A stretch of 64,000 bases of DNA, from contig CAMDDB010000005.1 of NCBI GenBank assembly GCA_945890865.1, positions 62,001 through 126,000 of the forward strand, in the 5' to 3' direction. A program made the position numbers and the translations under genes. Within the stretch, counting starts at the first letter, position 1. Every line of letters starts with the position of its first letter. The stretch is from Flavobacterium psychrophilum. GTDB lineage: Bacteria > Bacteroidota > Bacteroidia > Flavobacteriales > Flavobacteriaceae. The notes below the pieces were generated by a model. That model saw only the letters and a program-made list of their open reading frames with translations. It was not told where the DNA came from and made no database searches. This document shows positions 50,177-59,381 of this stretch, piece after piece.

Positions 50177-52393
50177 ATGATAAAAAAAATGAATAGAAAT
50201 TTAGCGTTAATAATTATGTTTTGTTCTGTTTTTGCCTTTTCGCAAACAGAACAAGACAGTATAAAAATTAGTAAAGAGCTTTCAGAAGTTATTATTTCAG
50301 CGAACCGTTGGAAACAATATAGCAAGGATGTACCACAAAAAGTGAGTATTATTTCTCAAGCTAAAGTAGCTTTACATAATCCACAGACCGCTGCAGACTT
50401 GTTGACAATTTCGGGAAAAATATTTATGCAAAAGAGTCAGCAAGGAGGAGGAAGCCCTATGATTAGAGGCTTTGCTACGAACCGATTATTATATGCAGTA
50501 GATGGTATTCGAATGAATACCGCTATTTTTAGAGGTGGGAATATTCAAAATGTAATTTCTTTGGATCCATTTGCAACAGAACAAACAGAAGTCGTATTTG
50601 GACCAGGTTCAGTTATGTATGGAAGTGACGCAATTGGTGGGGTAATGAGTTTTCAAACGTTAACACCTCAATTTTCTTCTACTACTAAATCAATAGTTTC
50701 AGGAAATGCCGTTTCTCGATTTTCCTCATCTAATATTGAAAAAACAGGTCATTTTGATGTGAATGTTGGTTGGAAAAATTGGGCAACTATTACCAGTATC
50801 ACTTCGAATGAGTTTGGGGATTTAAAAATGGGTTCGCACGGACCTGAGGAATATTTACGACCTTTTTATGTGCAACGACAAAATGGGGTAGACGTGGTTG
50901 TAACGAATGAGGATCCATTAGTGCAAAAACCCACGGCTTATTCACAAGTTAATTTCATGCAAAAGTTCCGTTTTCAGCCTAATGAAAATTGGGATTTTCA
51001 ATATGGTTTGCATTTTTCAGAAACTTCTAGCTATTCCCGTTATGACAGACACATTCTATACAATAGTTTAGGGTTGCCCAGGTATGGAGAGTTTTACTAT
51101 GGCCCACAAAAATGGATCATGAATAATTTGAATATCACGCATCAATCCAATTCGAAGCTCTTTGATGAAATGGTTTTACGATTAGCCCATCAGTTTTTTG
51201 AAGAAAGTAGGGTGAGTAGAAATATGAATAATTCAAACAGAGAAATTAGAACAGAAAAAGTAAATGCTTATTCCATCAACGTCGATTTTTCAAAAGCAAT
51301 ATCACTTACTCATAAAGCCTACTATGGTGTTGAATATGTACTCAATGATGTAAACTCTACTGGCATTAATCAAAATATAGTGGCAGGAACAAGTCAGGCA
51401 GGGCCTTCACGATACCCTCAAGCCACTTGGCAATCTATGGGAGTCTTTGTTAATAATCAATATTTAGTTACCGATAAGACAAGCCTTCAAGCTGGGTTAC
51501 GATACAATAAATATATTTTGAAAGCCGATTTTGATACTACATTTTATCCCTTTCCATTTATAGAAGCCCATATTGATAACGGTTCTATAACAGGAAGCGC
51601 GGGAATTGTTTTTCGACCAACAGATAAATGGGTGATTAGTTCAAATGTAGCCACGGCTTTTCGTTCGCCCAATGTGGATGATGTGGGAAAAGTGTTTGAT
51701 TCTGAACCAGGTTCGGTTGTTATACCAAATCCTAATTTAGAGGCAGAATATGCATACAATGTAGATTTGAATGTAGCGAAGATGTTCGGGAAAAGTGTAA
51801 AAGTTGATGTTTCTACGTATTATACTTTATTGGACAATGCTTTAGTTCGTAGAGATTTTACTTTAAACGGTGCTTCTGAAATTGTTTACGATGGCGAGTT
51901 GAGCCAAGTGCAAGCTATTCAAAATGCAGCGAAAGCTAATGTATATGGAATTCAGGCGGGTGTTGAGGTAAAATTACCTACTGGATTTCGATTTTCAACT
52001 GATTTGAATTTCCAAAAAGGAGAAGAAGAATTGGATAATGGCGATAAAAGTCCGTCTCGCCATGCGGCACCCTTTTTTGGCATTTCTAGAGTGGGTTATG
52101 CAAATTCTAAGGTAGATTTGGAACTTAATTTTCAGTTTAGCGATAAGGTCGCTTTTAAGGATTTAGCCGAAGAAGAAAAAGGAAAAAAAGAAATTTATGC
52201 ACGTGATCGAAATGGTAATCCGTATTCCCCAAGTTGGTATACCTTAAACCTAAAATCGATGTATAAGCTAACTGAAAATTTTACGCTTACAGCAGGTATT
52301 GAAAACATAACCGATCAGCGATACCGACCTTATAGTTCGGGAATTGTAGCTCCTGGTAAGAATATTATTTTAGCAGTACGCGCTACATTATAA
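50177..52393 (+). CDS. TonB-dependent outer-membrane receptor
   Basis: A 738-residue receptor without the SusC-type N-terminal extension. A signal peptide (MIKKMNRNLALIIMFCSVFAFSQ) leads to the TonB-box region ELSEVIISANRWKQYSKDVP, a plug with QQGGGSPMIRGFATNRLLYAVDGIRMNTAIFRGGNIQNVISLDPF, and a barrel ending NIILAVRATL. The plug style resembles heme/hemoglobin or siderophore receptors; the ligand cannot be fixed by sequence alone. No regulator or inner-membrane transporter is adjacent. Starts at 50120 or 50189 are possible but fit the signal peptide less well or equally. Confidence 0.9.
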   Translation: MIKKMNRNLALIIMFCSVFAFSQTEQDSIKISKELSEVIISANRWKQYSKDVPQKVSIISQAKVALHNPQTAADLLTISGKIFMQKSQQGGGSPMIRGFATNRLLYAVDGIRMNTAIFRGGNIQNVISLDPFATEQTEVVFGPGSVMYGSDAIGGVMSFQTLTPQFSSTTKSIVSGNAVSRFSSSNIEKTGHFDVNVGWKNWATITSITSNEFGDLKMGSHGPEEYLRPFYVQRQNGVDVVVTNEDPLVQKPTAYSQVNFMQKFRFQPNENWDFQYGLHFSETSSYSRYDRHILYNSLGLPRYGEFYYGPQKWIMNNLNITHQSNSKLFDEMVLRLAHQFFEESRVSRNMNNSNREIRTEKVNAYSINVDFSKAISLTHKAYYGVEYVLNDVNSTGINQNIVAGTSQAGPSRYPQATWQSMGVFVNNQYLVTDKTSLQAGLRYNKYILKADFDTTFYPFPFIEAHIDNGSITGSAGIVFRPTDKWVISSNVATAFRSPNVDDVGKVFDSEPGSVVIPNPNLEAEYAYNVDLNVAKMFGKSVKVDVSTYYTLLDNALVRRDFTLNGASEIVYDGELSQVQAIQNAAKANVYGIQAGVEVKLPTGFRFSTDLNFQKGEEELDNGDKSPSRHAAPFFGISRVGYANSKVDLELNFQFSDKVAFKDLAEEEKGKKEIYARDRNGNPYSPSWYTLNLKSMYKLTENFTLTAGIENITDQRYRPYSSGIVAPGKNIILAVRATL

Positions 52394-52398
52394 ACAAA

Positions 52399-52428
52399 AA
52401 TCCCGATAGATTTGAAGCTATCGGGATT
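52399..52428. terminator. Convergent terminator between TonB receptor and accD
   Basis: An 11-bp stem (AATCCCGATAG / CTATCGGGATT) with an 8-base loop lies between the two stops. The minus side has the better T tract. Confidence 0.85.
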
Positions 52429-52430
52429 AA

Positions 52431-53285
52431 TTATCTAATGGGTTGATTTTGGATCAAATCGATATATAAGTTGATTTTATCTTTCAACTCTTTTCTAGGT
52501 GCAATAAAATCTAAAAATCCATGTTCTAATAAGAATTCAGAGGTTTGAAATCCTTCTGGCAAATCTTTACCAGTGGTGTCTTTTACCACTCGAGGTCCCG
52601 CAAATCCAATTAGCGCTCCGGGTTCTCCAATATTAATATCTCCAAGCATTGCATAGGAAGCTGTAGTTCCTCCTGTGGTAGGATCGGTACACAATGAAAT
52701 ATAAGGAATTTTTGCCTCTGCTAATTGTGCTAATTTTGCCGAAGTTTTGGCCAACTGCATCAACGAATAAGCCGCTTCCATCATACGTGCTCCTCCTGAT
52801 TTTGAAATCAAAACAAAAGGAACGTTATTTTTTATGGAATAATCAATGGCTCTTACAATTTTTTCTCCTACTACTGCACCCATAGATCCGCCAATAAAAG
52901 CAAAATCCATACAAGAAACTACTAAATCTTTACCTTTTGATTTTCCTACACCGGTACGAATAGCATCCTTTAATTTGGTTTTATCCATGACATCTTTTAA
53001 ACGATCACTGTACTTTTTAGTGTCTTCAAATTTCAAAGGGTCTTTGGATGTTAATTTGGCATCAAGCTCTTTAAATTCGTTGTTGTCGAATAAAATTTCG
53101 AAATATTCTTTACTACCTATTCGAACATGATAATCATCTTCCGGACTCACCCATAAATTTCTTGCCAATTCATCTTGGTCAATAATTTTACCGGTGGGCG
53201 ATTTGTACCACAATCCTTTTGGAACATCTTTTTTGTCTTCCGTTGCAGTGGTAATTCCTTTTTCTTTTCTTTTAAACCAAGCCAT
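52431..53285 (-). CDS. accD: Acetyl-CoA carboxylase carboxyltransferase subunit beta, lacking the zinc ribbon cysteines
   Basis: With AccA this subunit moves the carboxyl group from biotin to acetyl-CoA, the first step of fatty-acid synthesis. The 284-residue protein starts [11 protein letters not shown] and has the crotonase-like core with [38 protein letters not shown] and [16 protein letters not shown]. The N-terminal segment that holds the Cys4 zinc ribbon in E. coli reads [12 protein letters not shown] and [10 protein letters not shown] here, with no Cys between residues 1 and 100. The frame is open 20 codons further up, but that stretch is repeat-derived and is rejected. Confidence 0.95.
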   Translation of the reverse strand: MAWFKRKEKGITTATEDKKDVPKGLWYKSPTGKIIDQDELARNLWVSPEDDYHVRIGSKEYFEILFDNNEFKELDAKLTSKDPLKFEDTKKYSDRLKDVMDKTKLKDAIRTGVGKSKGKDLVVSCMDFAFIGGSMGAVVGEKIVRAIDYSIKNNVPFVLISKSGGARMMEAAYSLMQLAKTSAKLAQLAEAKIPYISLCTDPTTGGTTASYAMLGDINIGEPGALIGFAGPRVVKDTTGKDLPEGFQTSEFLLEHGFLDFIAPRKELKDKINLYIDLIQNQPIR

Positions 53286-53302
53286 AATTTTAAATTTTGG
53301 TT

Positions 53303-53361
53303 GGAAGAAGGAAGAGGGAAGTGGGAAGAATACTTCCTGCTTCAAACTTCAAACTTCCTGC
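53303..53361. repeat. Degenerate short repeats between fbaA and accD
   Basis: The 76-base gap holds GGAAGA-type units on one side and, on the other, ACTTCCTGCTT twice with CAAACTTCAAACTTC between. GGAAGT (53317-53322) can pair with ACTTCC (53332-53337). Confidence 0.65.
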
Positions 53362-54429
53362 TTATAAAGTATTTACGTTATTCAAATCGGCAAAAGCTTG
53401 TTCCAATCGTGTATTGAACGTAACTTCCCCTTCACGCACCCATTTTCTTGGGTCGTAGTGTTTTTTATTTGGACTGTCTGCACCATCAGGGCTTCCAATT
53501 TGTGTTCTTAAATAGTCTACTTTATTTACCATATAATCACGAATACCTTCTGTAAACGCAAATTGTAAATCGGTATCAATGTTCATTTTTATTACCCCGT
53601 AACCAATCGCTTCTCTAATTTCTTCAATCGTAGAGCCTGATCCGCCATGGAATACAAAATCAACAGGATTTGCCCCTGTGTTGAATTTATTTTGAACGTA
53701 TTCTTGAGAATTTTTAAGAATTTTTGGAGTCAATTTTACATTACCTGGTTTGTAAACACCGTGAACGTTTCCAAAAGAAGCCGCAATGGTAAATCTCGGA
53801 CTTACTTTCATCAATTCTTCATAAGCATAAGCTACTTCTTCGGGTTGGGTATATAATTTTGAACTATCCACATCGGAATTGTCAACACCATCTTCTTCAC
53901 CACCAGTGATTCCTAATTCAATTTCTAGTGTCATGCCCATTTTGCTCATTCTTTCTAAATATTTTTTAGAAATTTCAAGATTTTCTTCAATGGGCTCTTC
54001 CGATAAATCAATCATGTGCGAACTAAATAATGATTTTCCAGTTTCTGCAAAATGTTTTTCAGAGGCATCTAATAATCCATCAATCCAAGGCAATAAATTT
54101 TTAGCACAATGATCGGTATGTAAAATAACAGTTGCACCATAAGCTTCTGCTAATACATGTATGTGTTTTGCCCCTGCTACAGCTCCTAAAATAGCCGATT
54201 TTTGATGCTCATTGGATAATCCTTTACCCGCATTAAACTGTGCACCACCATTTGAAAATTGGATAATAACCGGCGCATTTAATTTAGCCGCAGTTTCTAA
54301 TACACCGTTAATAGTACTTGATCCTACAACGTTTACTGCAGGTAATGCAAACCCTTTTTGTTTTGCATAGTTAAAAATTTCTTGCACTTGATCTCCGGTA
54401 GCAACACCTGGCTTAATAGCGTGACTCAT
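53362..54429 (-). CDS. fbaA: Class II fructose-bisphosphate aldolase
   Basis: A zinc enzyme that interconverts fructose 1,6-bisphosphate and two triose phosphates. The 355-residue protein has VILHTDHCAKNLLPWIDGLL with the catalytic Asp and a zinc His, LEIELGITGGEEDGVDNSDV, the zinc His in FGNVHGVYKPGNVKL, and FHGGSGST, with VIKMNIDTDLQFA. This is the long class IIA form. It is upstream of accD on the same strand, but the gap carries repeats, so co-transcription is uncertain. Confidence 0.97.
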   Translation of the reverse strand: MSHAIKPGVATGDQVQEIFNYAKQKGFALPAVNVVGSSTINGVLETAAKLNAPVIIQFSNGGAQFNAGKGLSNEHQKSAILGAVAGAKHIHVLAEAYGATVILHTDHCAKNLLPWIDGLLDASEKHFAETGKSLFSSHMIDLSEEPIEENLEISKKYLERMSKMGMTLEIELGITGGEEDGVDNSDVDSSKLYTQPEEVAYAYEELMKVSPRFTIAASFGNVHGVYKPGNVKLTPKILKNSQEYVQNKFNTGANPVDFVFHGGSGSTIEEIREAIGYGVIKMNIDTDLQFAFTEGIRDYMVNKVDYLRTQIGSPDGADSPNKKHYDPRKWVREGEVTFNTRLEQAFADLNNVNTL

Positions 54430-54476
54430 AGTTGTATGTTTTTATTATAAGACTGCAAAAATAAGAATTTATAAAA

Positions 54477-57041
54477 TTAGAATGGATAATTAATTCCAAA
54501 ATTTAGCACCGTTTTGCTAAAGTTGATCCCTCGAAACCACCGATCTTGCATTTCACGTGCCGGATCATAGGTTTTGTAACCCAAATCAAATCGGAAGACA
54601 AAAAAATCAAAATCATAGCGGAATCCGATACCCGAACCAATAGCAATATCTTTTAACGAGGCCAAACCATTAAAAGAATAATCATTGTCGCTTACGTTAT
54701 CCATAACATTCCAAATGTTTCCAGCATCGACAAATAAGGCACTATATAAGTTTCCACCAATTCTAAAACGGTATTCGGTGCTGAAGGCTAATTTTAAGTT
54801 GGCTTCGTTAAAATCTAATATTCCTCCACTTCTTCCAGGCCCTAAACTATAGGCTTGCCAACCCCTGTTGTCGTTCGATCCTCCTGAGAAATAACTGCGA
54901 GAGAACGGAATCGATTTGGCATTTCCATACGGAATGGCAATTCCTGCAAAGGATCGCATGGCAAGTGTATTTTTCTTACCAAAATCCCAATGTTTTACAA
55001 AATCAACTTCGGTTTTGATGTATTGCGAATATTCGATACCAAATAATTTTTTAGCACCAGAAGCACTCGTTTCTTGGTTTAAATTTAATCCATTACCTAA
55101 CAAAGACAATACATTTCCTGCCGATTCAATCTTGGCTTTAAAATTATAATAGTTTCGATCGTTGAGGTTGTTTTTTGTGGTTTTATTGAATACAAAACTA
55201 GAGGAAACAATCATGTTGTCCTCGATCAATCGGGTTCTTCGCTCGCCTATGCTGCGAATGATTTTATAGTCTTCATCGCCAGGAGTTAAATTTGGATTAC
55301 CGCCATTTTCTACAAAATCAATAAAACTTACCGCCCCTTCACTGGTTAAATTGTTATTACTATCTACCCAAGCAGTATTGGTGTTGTACTGTTGAGCCAA
55401 CAGATTTAACGTATTGTACGAATTTAAATACACATTGAAATAGTTGGCCGCATTTAGATTTCGAACATAATTAACGCCTATCAATTCAAATTTGAAGTTG
55501 TTTTTTGCGCTATTGGTACTCCAGCTATAACTAATTCCACCAGATAAACTTTGCTTATCTAATCCGATGTTTCTTTGGTTGGTTATTCCAGTACTGATCT
55601 GCGTGGTAGGAAACATTTCTTTTTTAATGATACTTTTCACGTTGATCGGAAAAAAGATACGTGGAAAATTAAGTTTCATATCGGCACCATATTCTGAAAT
55701 GTTGAAAAACACATTGTTGGGGTTGGCCAAATCTTGAGAAGATCCAAAATTACCTCGGGTCGAAATTTCCAAAATCTCAGCGCGTTTGAATACATTGCGC
55801 CACGTAATGGACATCTTTCCACTAATTCCAAATTCTTGAATATCTGAGGTAGCCAATTCGATAGCAGGCGTCCATTTAAATTTTTCCTTGTTGATTAAAT
55901 AAATATTGGCAATTAAAGTAGAATTGGTCGAATCACTTGGATCTTGCTGGTACTCAATATTGGGGTAATTGAACATCTTTAAATTACTCAATGCTTTTGA
56001 AGTTAACGCTCGATCAGTATCACTAAAGAGTTTTCCTTTTTCAATGAACACCGCATTGGTAAGCGCCTTCGGTTTATAGGCCAAACGACCGGAACTATAA
56101 ATGTTATAATTGTTATACACTGCACTATCTTGGGCCTTGTTTTTTTCTTTATTTGTAGTTGTATTGGTAAAAATATTGACCTGACTAATCGTGTAAATTT
56201 TGAATGGTTTTTTTGTTAAGGTATCTGCTTCCTTAACGTTGCGATCTTCAATTTTTAAGACTACATTCATTTTTTGGATGGAATCATCTGTAATCGCCTC
56301 AAATTTTACATGGTTTTCTTGAAAATGATATACACCGCTGTTTCTAAATTGTTGGGTAATGCGTTTACGTTCTGCATCAAAATTCAAGAAGGCGTATTGC
56401 ATTCCTTTTTTAAGAAACGATTTGTTTTGATCCAAGGCATATAAACTATCTAAAGCGGGCGTCTCAATAGTTCTAGAAATCGAATCAATAGTATAGGGTT
56501 TCCCAGTAGTAACGCGATAGGTGATTTTGCTTCTTTTCTTGCCCAAGGTATCCAAATCAAAGCTAACTTCATTTTTTAAATAACCATTATTGAAATAATA
56601 TCCAGAAAGGCGCTCTTTAGAAAGTTGGGTTTTTTTAGGGTCAATAATTACCGGTGCTTCTCCCGCTTTTTTTAAAAAATTACTAATGCCTCCTACAAAA
56701 AAAGATTGACCTAAACGGGCCAATTGTTTGTCGGATAGCCACTTTTTTAAATGGTTTCTTCTTTCGGGTTTTTTGTCTAGCCACGCTTGGTAGGAAGAAT
56801 CGGTATTTTTTTTGGCAAGATTAAATAATTGCAATCGAAGCGGAAATCCCGCAATATTAGAGTTGGGCTGTTGCACGGTTAAATTTGTAATACGTTCTTC
56901 ACTGACCGATTTATTGTTTACAATAATTTCGCTTTTGGCCAATAATTGTTTCCCTTGGGGCACACGTTTTACTAACGAACACGAATAAATTATTGTTCCG
57001 ATTACAAATAATAATGCTATTTTTGGTAAATTATTTCTCAA
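54477..57041 (-). CDS. tamL: TamL-type BamA/TamA-family outer-membrane lipoprotein
   Basis: An 854-residue Omp85-family protein. The N-terminus MRNNLPKIALLFVIGTIIYSCSLVKRVPQGKQLL has a lipobox with Cys21, as in the Bacteroidota lipidated TamA homologue TamL. POTRA-like domains follow (about residues 30-420), then a 16-strand barrel with the signature GGSNDNRGWQAYSLGPG (lid-lock loop) and FRFDLGYKTYDPAREM. It should help insert outer-membrane components, usually with TamB, which is not adjacent. The start codon is TTG: no in-frame ATG exists nearby and the TTG gives the needed signal peptide. Confidence 0.9.
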   Translation of the reverse strand: MRNNLPKIALLFVIGTIIYSCSLVKRVPQGKQLLAKSEIIVNNKSVSEERITNLTVQQPNSNIAGFPLRLQLFNLAKKNTDSSYQAWLDKKPERRNHLKKWLSDKQLARLGQSFFVGGISNFLKKAGEAPVIIDPKKTQLSKERLSGYYFNNGYLKNEVSFDLDTLGKKRSKITYRVTTGKPYTIDSISRTIETPALDSLYALDQNKSFLKKGMQYAFLNFDAERKRITQQFRNSGVYHFQENHVKFEAITDDSIQKMNVVLKIEDRNVKEADTLTKKPFKIYTISQVNIFTNTTTNKEKNKAQDSAVYNNYNIYSSGRLAYKPKALTNAVFIEKGKLFSDTDRALTSKALSNLKMFNYPNIEYQQDPSDSTNSTLIANIYLINKEKFKWTPAIELATSDIQEFGISGKMSITWRNVFKRAEILEISTRGNFGSSQDLANPNNVFFNISEYGADMKLNFPRIFFPINVKSIIKKEMFPTTQISTGITNQRNIGLDKQSLSGGISYSWSTNSAKNNFKFELIGVNYVRNLNAANYFNVYLNSYNTLNLLAQQYNTNTAWVDSNNNLTSEGAVSFIDFVENGGNPNLTPGDEDYKIIRSIGERRTRLIEDNMIVSSSFVFNKTTKNNLNDRNYYNFKAKIESAGNVLSLLGNGLNLNQETSASGAKKLFGIEYSQYIKTEVDFVKHWDFGKKNTLAMRSFAGIAIPYGNAKSIPFSRSYFSGGSNDNRGWQAYSLGPGRSGGILDFNEANLKLAFSTEYRFRIGGNLYSALFVDAGNIWNVMDNVSDNDYSFNGLASLKDIAIGSGIGFRYDFDFFVFRFDLGYKTYDPAREMQDRWFRGINFSKTVLNFGINYPF

Positions 57042-57061
57042 AGCACTTTTTAAAAGTTAGT

Positions 57062-57069
57062 CAAAAATA
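57062..57069 (-). promoter_or_regulatory. Putative -7 box for tamL
   Basis: The minus strand reads TATTTTTG, matching TAnnTTTG, 20 bases before the TTG start. The gap to the divergent methyltransferase gene is only 36 bases. Confidence 0.55.
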
Positions 57070-57077
57070 CAATTTTT

Positions 57078-57806
57078 ATGGTTAGTAAAAACCAAATTAA
57101 ACGAATAACCAGCCTGCAACAAAAAAAATTTAGAAAACAAGAACAGCTTTTTTTTGTTGAAGGGATAAAAGGAATTCAGGAATTGCTGGATTCTAATTTT
57201 GAATTGGCCGAATTATATACTACAAATCCTGAATTGTTTGCTGTTGACTCAAGCAAAGTATATACTGTTTCTCCGGCCGAATTGCAAAAAATAAGTGCTT
57301 TAACAACGCCTAATACTTGCCTGGCGCTTTTTAAGATTCCAGAGCCGATCGCATTTGAAGAAAATGGATTGCTTGTAGCTGTTGATGATGTGCGCGATCC
57401 CGGGAATCTGGGCACAATCATTCGTTTGTGCGATTGGTTTGGCATCAAAACCTTGTATTGTTCTGAGGAATCGGTAGACGTATATAACCCGAAAGTAGTG
57501 CAGGCAACTATGGGATCCATCGGCCGAGTAAATGTAGTGTATGGCAATTTAACGCAGTTCCTTTTGAAAACCAAATTACCAGTTTTTGGAACATTTATGG
57601 ATGGAAAAAACATTTATCAGGAACAATTGTCGAGGGAAGGAATTATCGTGATGGGAAATGAAGCGAATGGAATTTCAAAGCCTATTGAAGCTCTCGTTTC
57701 GCATCGTATAGCAATTCCTAGATTTGGTGAATTGCAAGCGACTGAAAGTTTAAATGTAGCAACTGCCACTGCAATTGTTTTGAGCGAATTTAAGCGCAAT
57801 TTTTAA
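57078..57806 (+). CDS. TrmH/SpoU-family RNA 2'-O-ribose methyltransferase
   Basis: The 242-residue protein starts with a substrate-binding domain (KKFRKQEQLFFVEGIKGIQELLDSN) and has the knotted SPOUT domain with the three motifs: DVRDPGNLGTIIRLCDWFG (motif 1), IIVMGNEANGIS (motif 2) and IAIPRFGELQATESLNVATATAIVLSEF (motif 3). It methylates a ribose in rRNA or tRNA; the site is unknown. It is divergent from tamL and its stop overlaps the convergent sprT stop by 4 bases. Confidence 0.94.
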   Translation: MVSKNQIKRITSLQQKKFRKQEQLFFVEGIKGIQELLDSNFELAELYTTNPELFAVDSSKVYTVSPAELQKISALTTPNTCLALFKIPEPIAFEENGLLVAVDDVRDPGNLGTIIRLCDWFGIKTLYCSEESVDVYNPKVVQATMGSIGRVNVVYGNLTQFLLKTKLPVFGTFMDGKNIYQEQLSREGIIVMGNEANGISKPIEALVSHRIAIPRFGELQATESLNVATATAIVLSEFKRNF

Positions 57807-58495
57807 TGAAATGTAAAATTGACAAAGAATCCACGCGTTTTCATAGCTTGCACATTTCCGGTCCACGGACTTCCTGGAGTATTGTCTCGAATTAATTCGT
57901 CGTTTCTACTAAAAACGCCTCTAATAGAAGGTGAAAACACAAAATATTCTAAGTAAATATCTACACCAAACCCAAGTTCATAGAAATTGGTCCATTGGTT
58001 CATTCGGAAGCGGTCGTTGTAGTTGTCGTCTTGAATATTATAATTACTTCCTAAATTTAAGGCGCTAGACACACCACCTACTAGATAAGGACGGACATTT
58101 CCAGCTCGTAAAGCCGAGTATTTTAACAACAAAGGAAAAAAGATGTAGGTCGATTTGACTTCCCGTAAACGATCATTTGCATCAGAAATCGCGGGATAGG
58201 TGAGATTGCGTTGGGTAATATATAAACCGGGTTCAAAGCGCAAATCAAAATATTCGGTAAGTCTTAAATTTCCTACTAAACCTACATTAAATCCGGTGGT
58301 ACTCTCTACTTGAATGTCTTCGGCCACCGTTAAATAATCAAATTTAAAATCCAAGCTATTGAATCCCAAAAAGTAGCCCCAATGCACGCGTTGTTTGTTC
58401 CAATTTTCTTTATTGATGATCGGATCTTTGCCAAACATGCCGCCTTGAGCTGCTGCAATTTGTGTAAAAAGCAAAACGATAACCAGTTTTTTCAT
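57803..58495 (-). CDS. T9SS protein SprT/PorT family
   Basis: A 230-residue protein with a signal peptide (MKKLVIVLLFTQIAAAQ), then KDPIINKENWNKQRVHWGYFLGFNSLDFKFDYL, the PorT/SprT opening, and an eight-strand barrel pattern ending RGFFVNFTFH. SprT (PorT in Porphyromonas) is needed for T9SS secretion and gliding. It follows ubiE with one base between, a pairing I know from other Flavobacteriaceae. A Met 12 codons upstream overlaps ubiE and was rejected. Confidence 0.9.
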   Translation of the reverse strand: MKKLVIVLLFTQIAAAQGGMFGKDPIINKENWNKQRVHWGYFLGFNSLDFKFDYLTVAEDIQVESTTGFNVGLVGNLRLTEYFDLRFEPGLYITQRNLTYPAISDANDRLREVKSTYIFFPLLLKYSALRAGNVRPYLVGGVSSALNLGSNYNIQDDNYNDRFRMNQWTNFYELGFGVDIYLEYFVFSPSIRGVFSRNDELIRDNTPGSPWTGNVQAMKTRGFFVNFTFH

Positions 58496-58496
58496 A

Positions 58497-59228
58497 TTAT
58501 TTTTTTGATGCTTTATAAAGGGTAGCCACACCCATAGTTTGTGGCATATGCATTACGTCTATAAACCCAATTTTTCGTAAAATATTGTTCAAAGCTTCTC
58601 CAAAAGGGAAATTTTGTGCCGAAGTAGAGAGGTATTGATAAGCATTTTTGTCTTTCGAAAACAAGTTTCCAATAGTAGGCATGATAAAGTTGGTATACAC
58701 ATAATATCCTTGCTTGAAAGGGAATGTTGTGGGTACCGAAGTTTCTAAGATGATCAATTGTCCGCCGGGTTTTAAAGTTCTTAAGATTTCTGATAAACCT
58801 TTTTCCAGATTTTCAAAATTGCGCACACCATAAGCCACTGTTATTACATCAAAATAATCATCGGCATACGGAATGTTTTCGCCGTCTCCCAAAATCATTT
58901 GAATTTTAGCATCTAATTTTTGGGCTTCAATTTTTTTCTTTCCAATATCCAACATGCCCTGTGAAATATCCAAACCAATAATTTCTGTTGCCGAAGATGT
59001 AGCAAATAAAATCGCCAAATCGCCTGTTCCCGTAGCAATGTCTAAAACAGTAGTAGGTTGATGGGCCGTTACCATTTTTAGAATTTTTTGCTTCCACTTG
59101 GCATCAGTACCAAAAGAAATCACTTTGTTTAAACCATCGTAATTTTCAGAAATGGCATCAAACATTTGGGCCACTTGCTCTTTTTTGCTTAATTCGGAAT
59201 CTTGATAGGGGGTAATATTTTTGGGCAT
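58497..59228 (-). CDS. ubiE: Demethylmenaquinone methyltransferase
   Basis: The 243-residue SAM-dependent enzyme performs the final methylation of menaquinone (and of ubiquinone in other bacteria). It has KKEQVAQMFDAISENYDGLNKVISFGTD, the SAM loop VLDIATGTGDLAILFA, DGENIPYADDYFDVITVAYGVRNFENL and LILETSVPT, all UbiE/MenG marks. It forms an operon with sprT. The promoter at 59248-59278 lies just upstream. Confidence 0.97.
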   Translation of the reverse strand: MPKNITPYQDSELSKKEQVAQMFDAISENYDGLNKVISFGTDAKWKQKILKMVTAHQPTTVLDIATGTGDLAILFATSSATEIIGLDISQGMLDIGKKKIEAQKLDAKIQMILGDGENIPYADDYFDVITVAYGVRNFENLEKGLSEILRTLKPGGQLIILETSVPTTFPFKQGYYVYTNFIMPTIGNLFSKDKNAYQYLSTSAQNFPFGEALNNILRKIGFIDVMHMPQTMGVATLYKASKK

Positions 59229-59247
59229 GGTTTGTATTTTGAATTTG

Positions 59248-59278
59248 CAAAAGTAAGGATAAAATTTAAATGTGTCAA
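59248..59278 (-). promoter_or_regulatory. Promoter of ubiE-sprT
   Basis: The minus strand has TTG (59276-59278), a 20-base spacer and TACTTTTG (59248-59255), fitting the -33/-7 consensus, 20 bases before the ubiE ATG. Confidence 0.65.
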
Positions 59279-59306
59279 TTAGCCAATCTGAGAATGTGAC
59301 AATTAG
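59269..59306. repeat. 14-bp imperfect direct repeat upstream of ubiE
   Basis: AATGTGTCAATTAG (59269-59282) and AATGTGACAATTAG (59293-59306) differ at one base; period 24. The first copy overlaps the -33 region of the ubiE promoter. Confidence 0.65.
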
Positions 59307-59350
59307 TTGATATGGTATTTAGTCAATTTTGAGAAAATGTTGTTTGATTT

Positions 59351-59381
59351 TACCCATAACCAATCACCCATCGCCTATTAC
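59351..59381. repeat. Degenerate short tandem repeat (ATTACC type) at the dfrA end
   Basis: ACCCATAACC, AATCACCCATCG and CCTATTAC follow one another with about 8-base periodicity and include the dihydrofolate reductase stop codon. Similar to 24634-24660. Confidence 0.55.
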
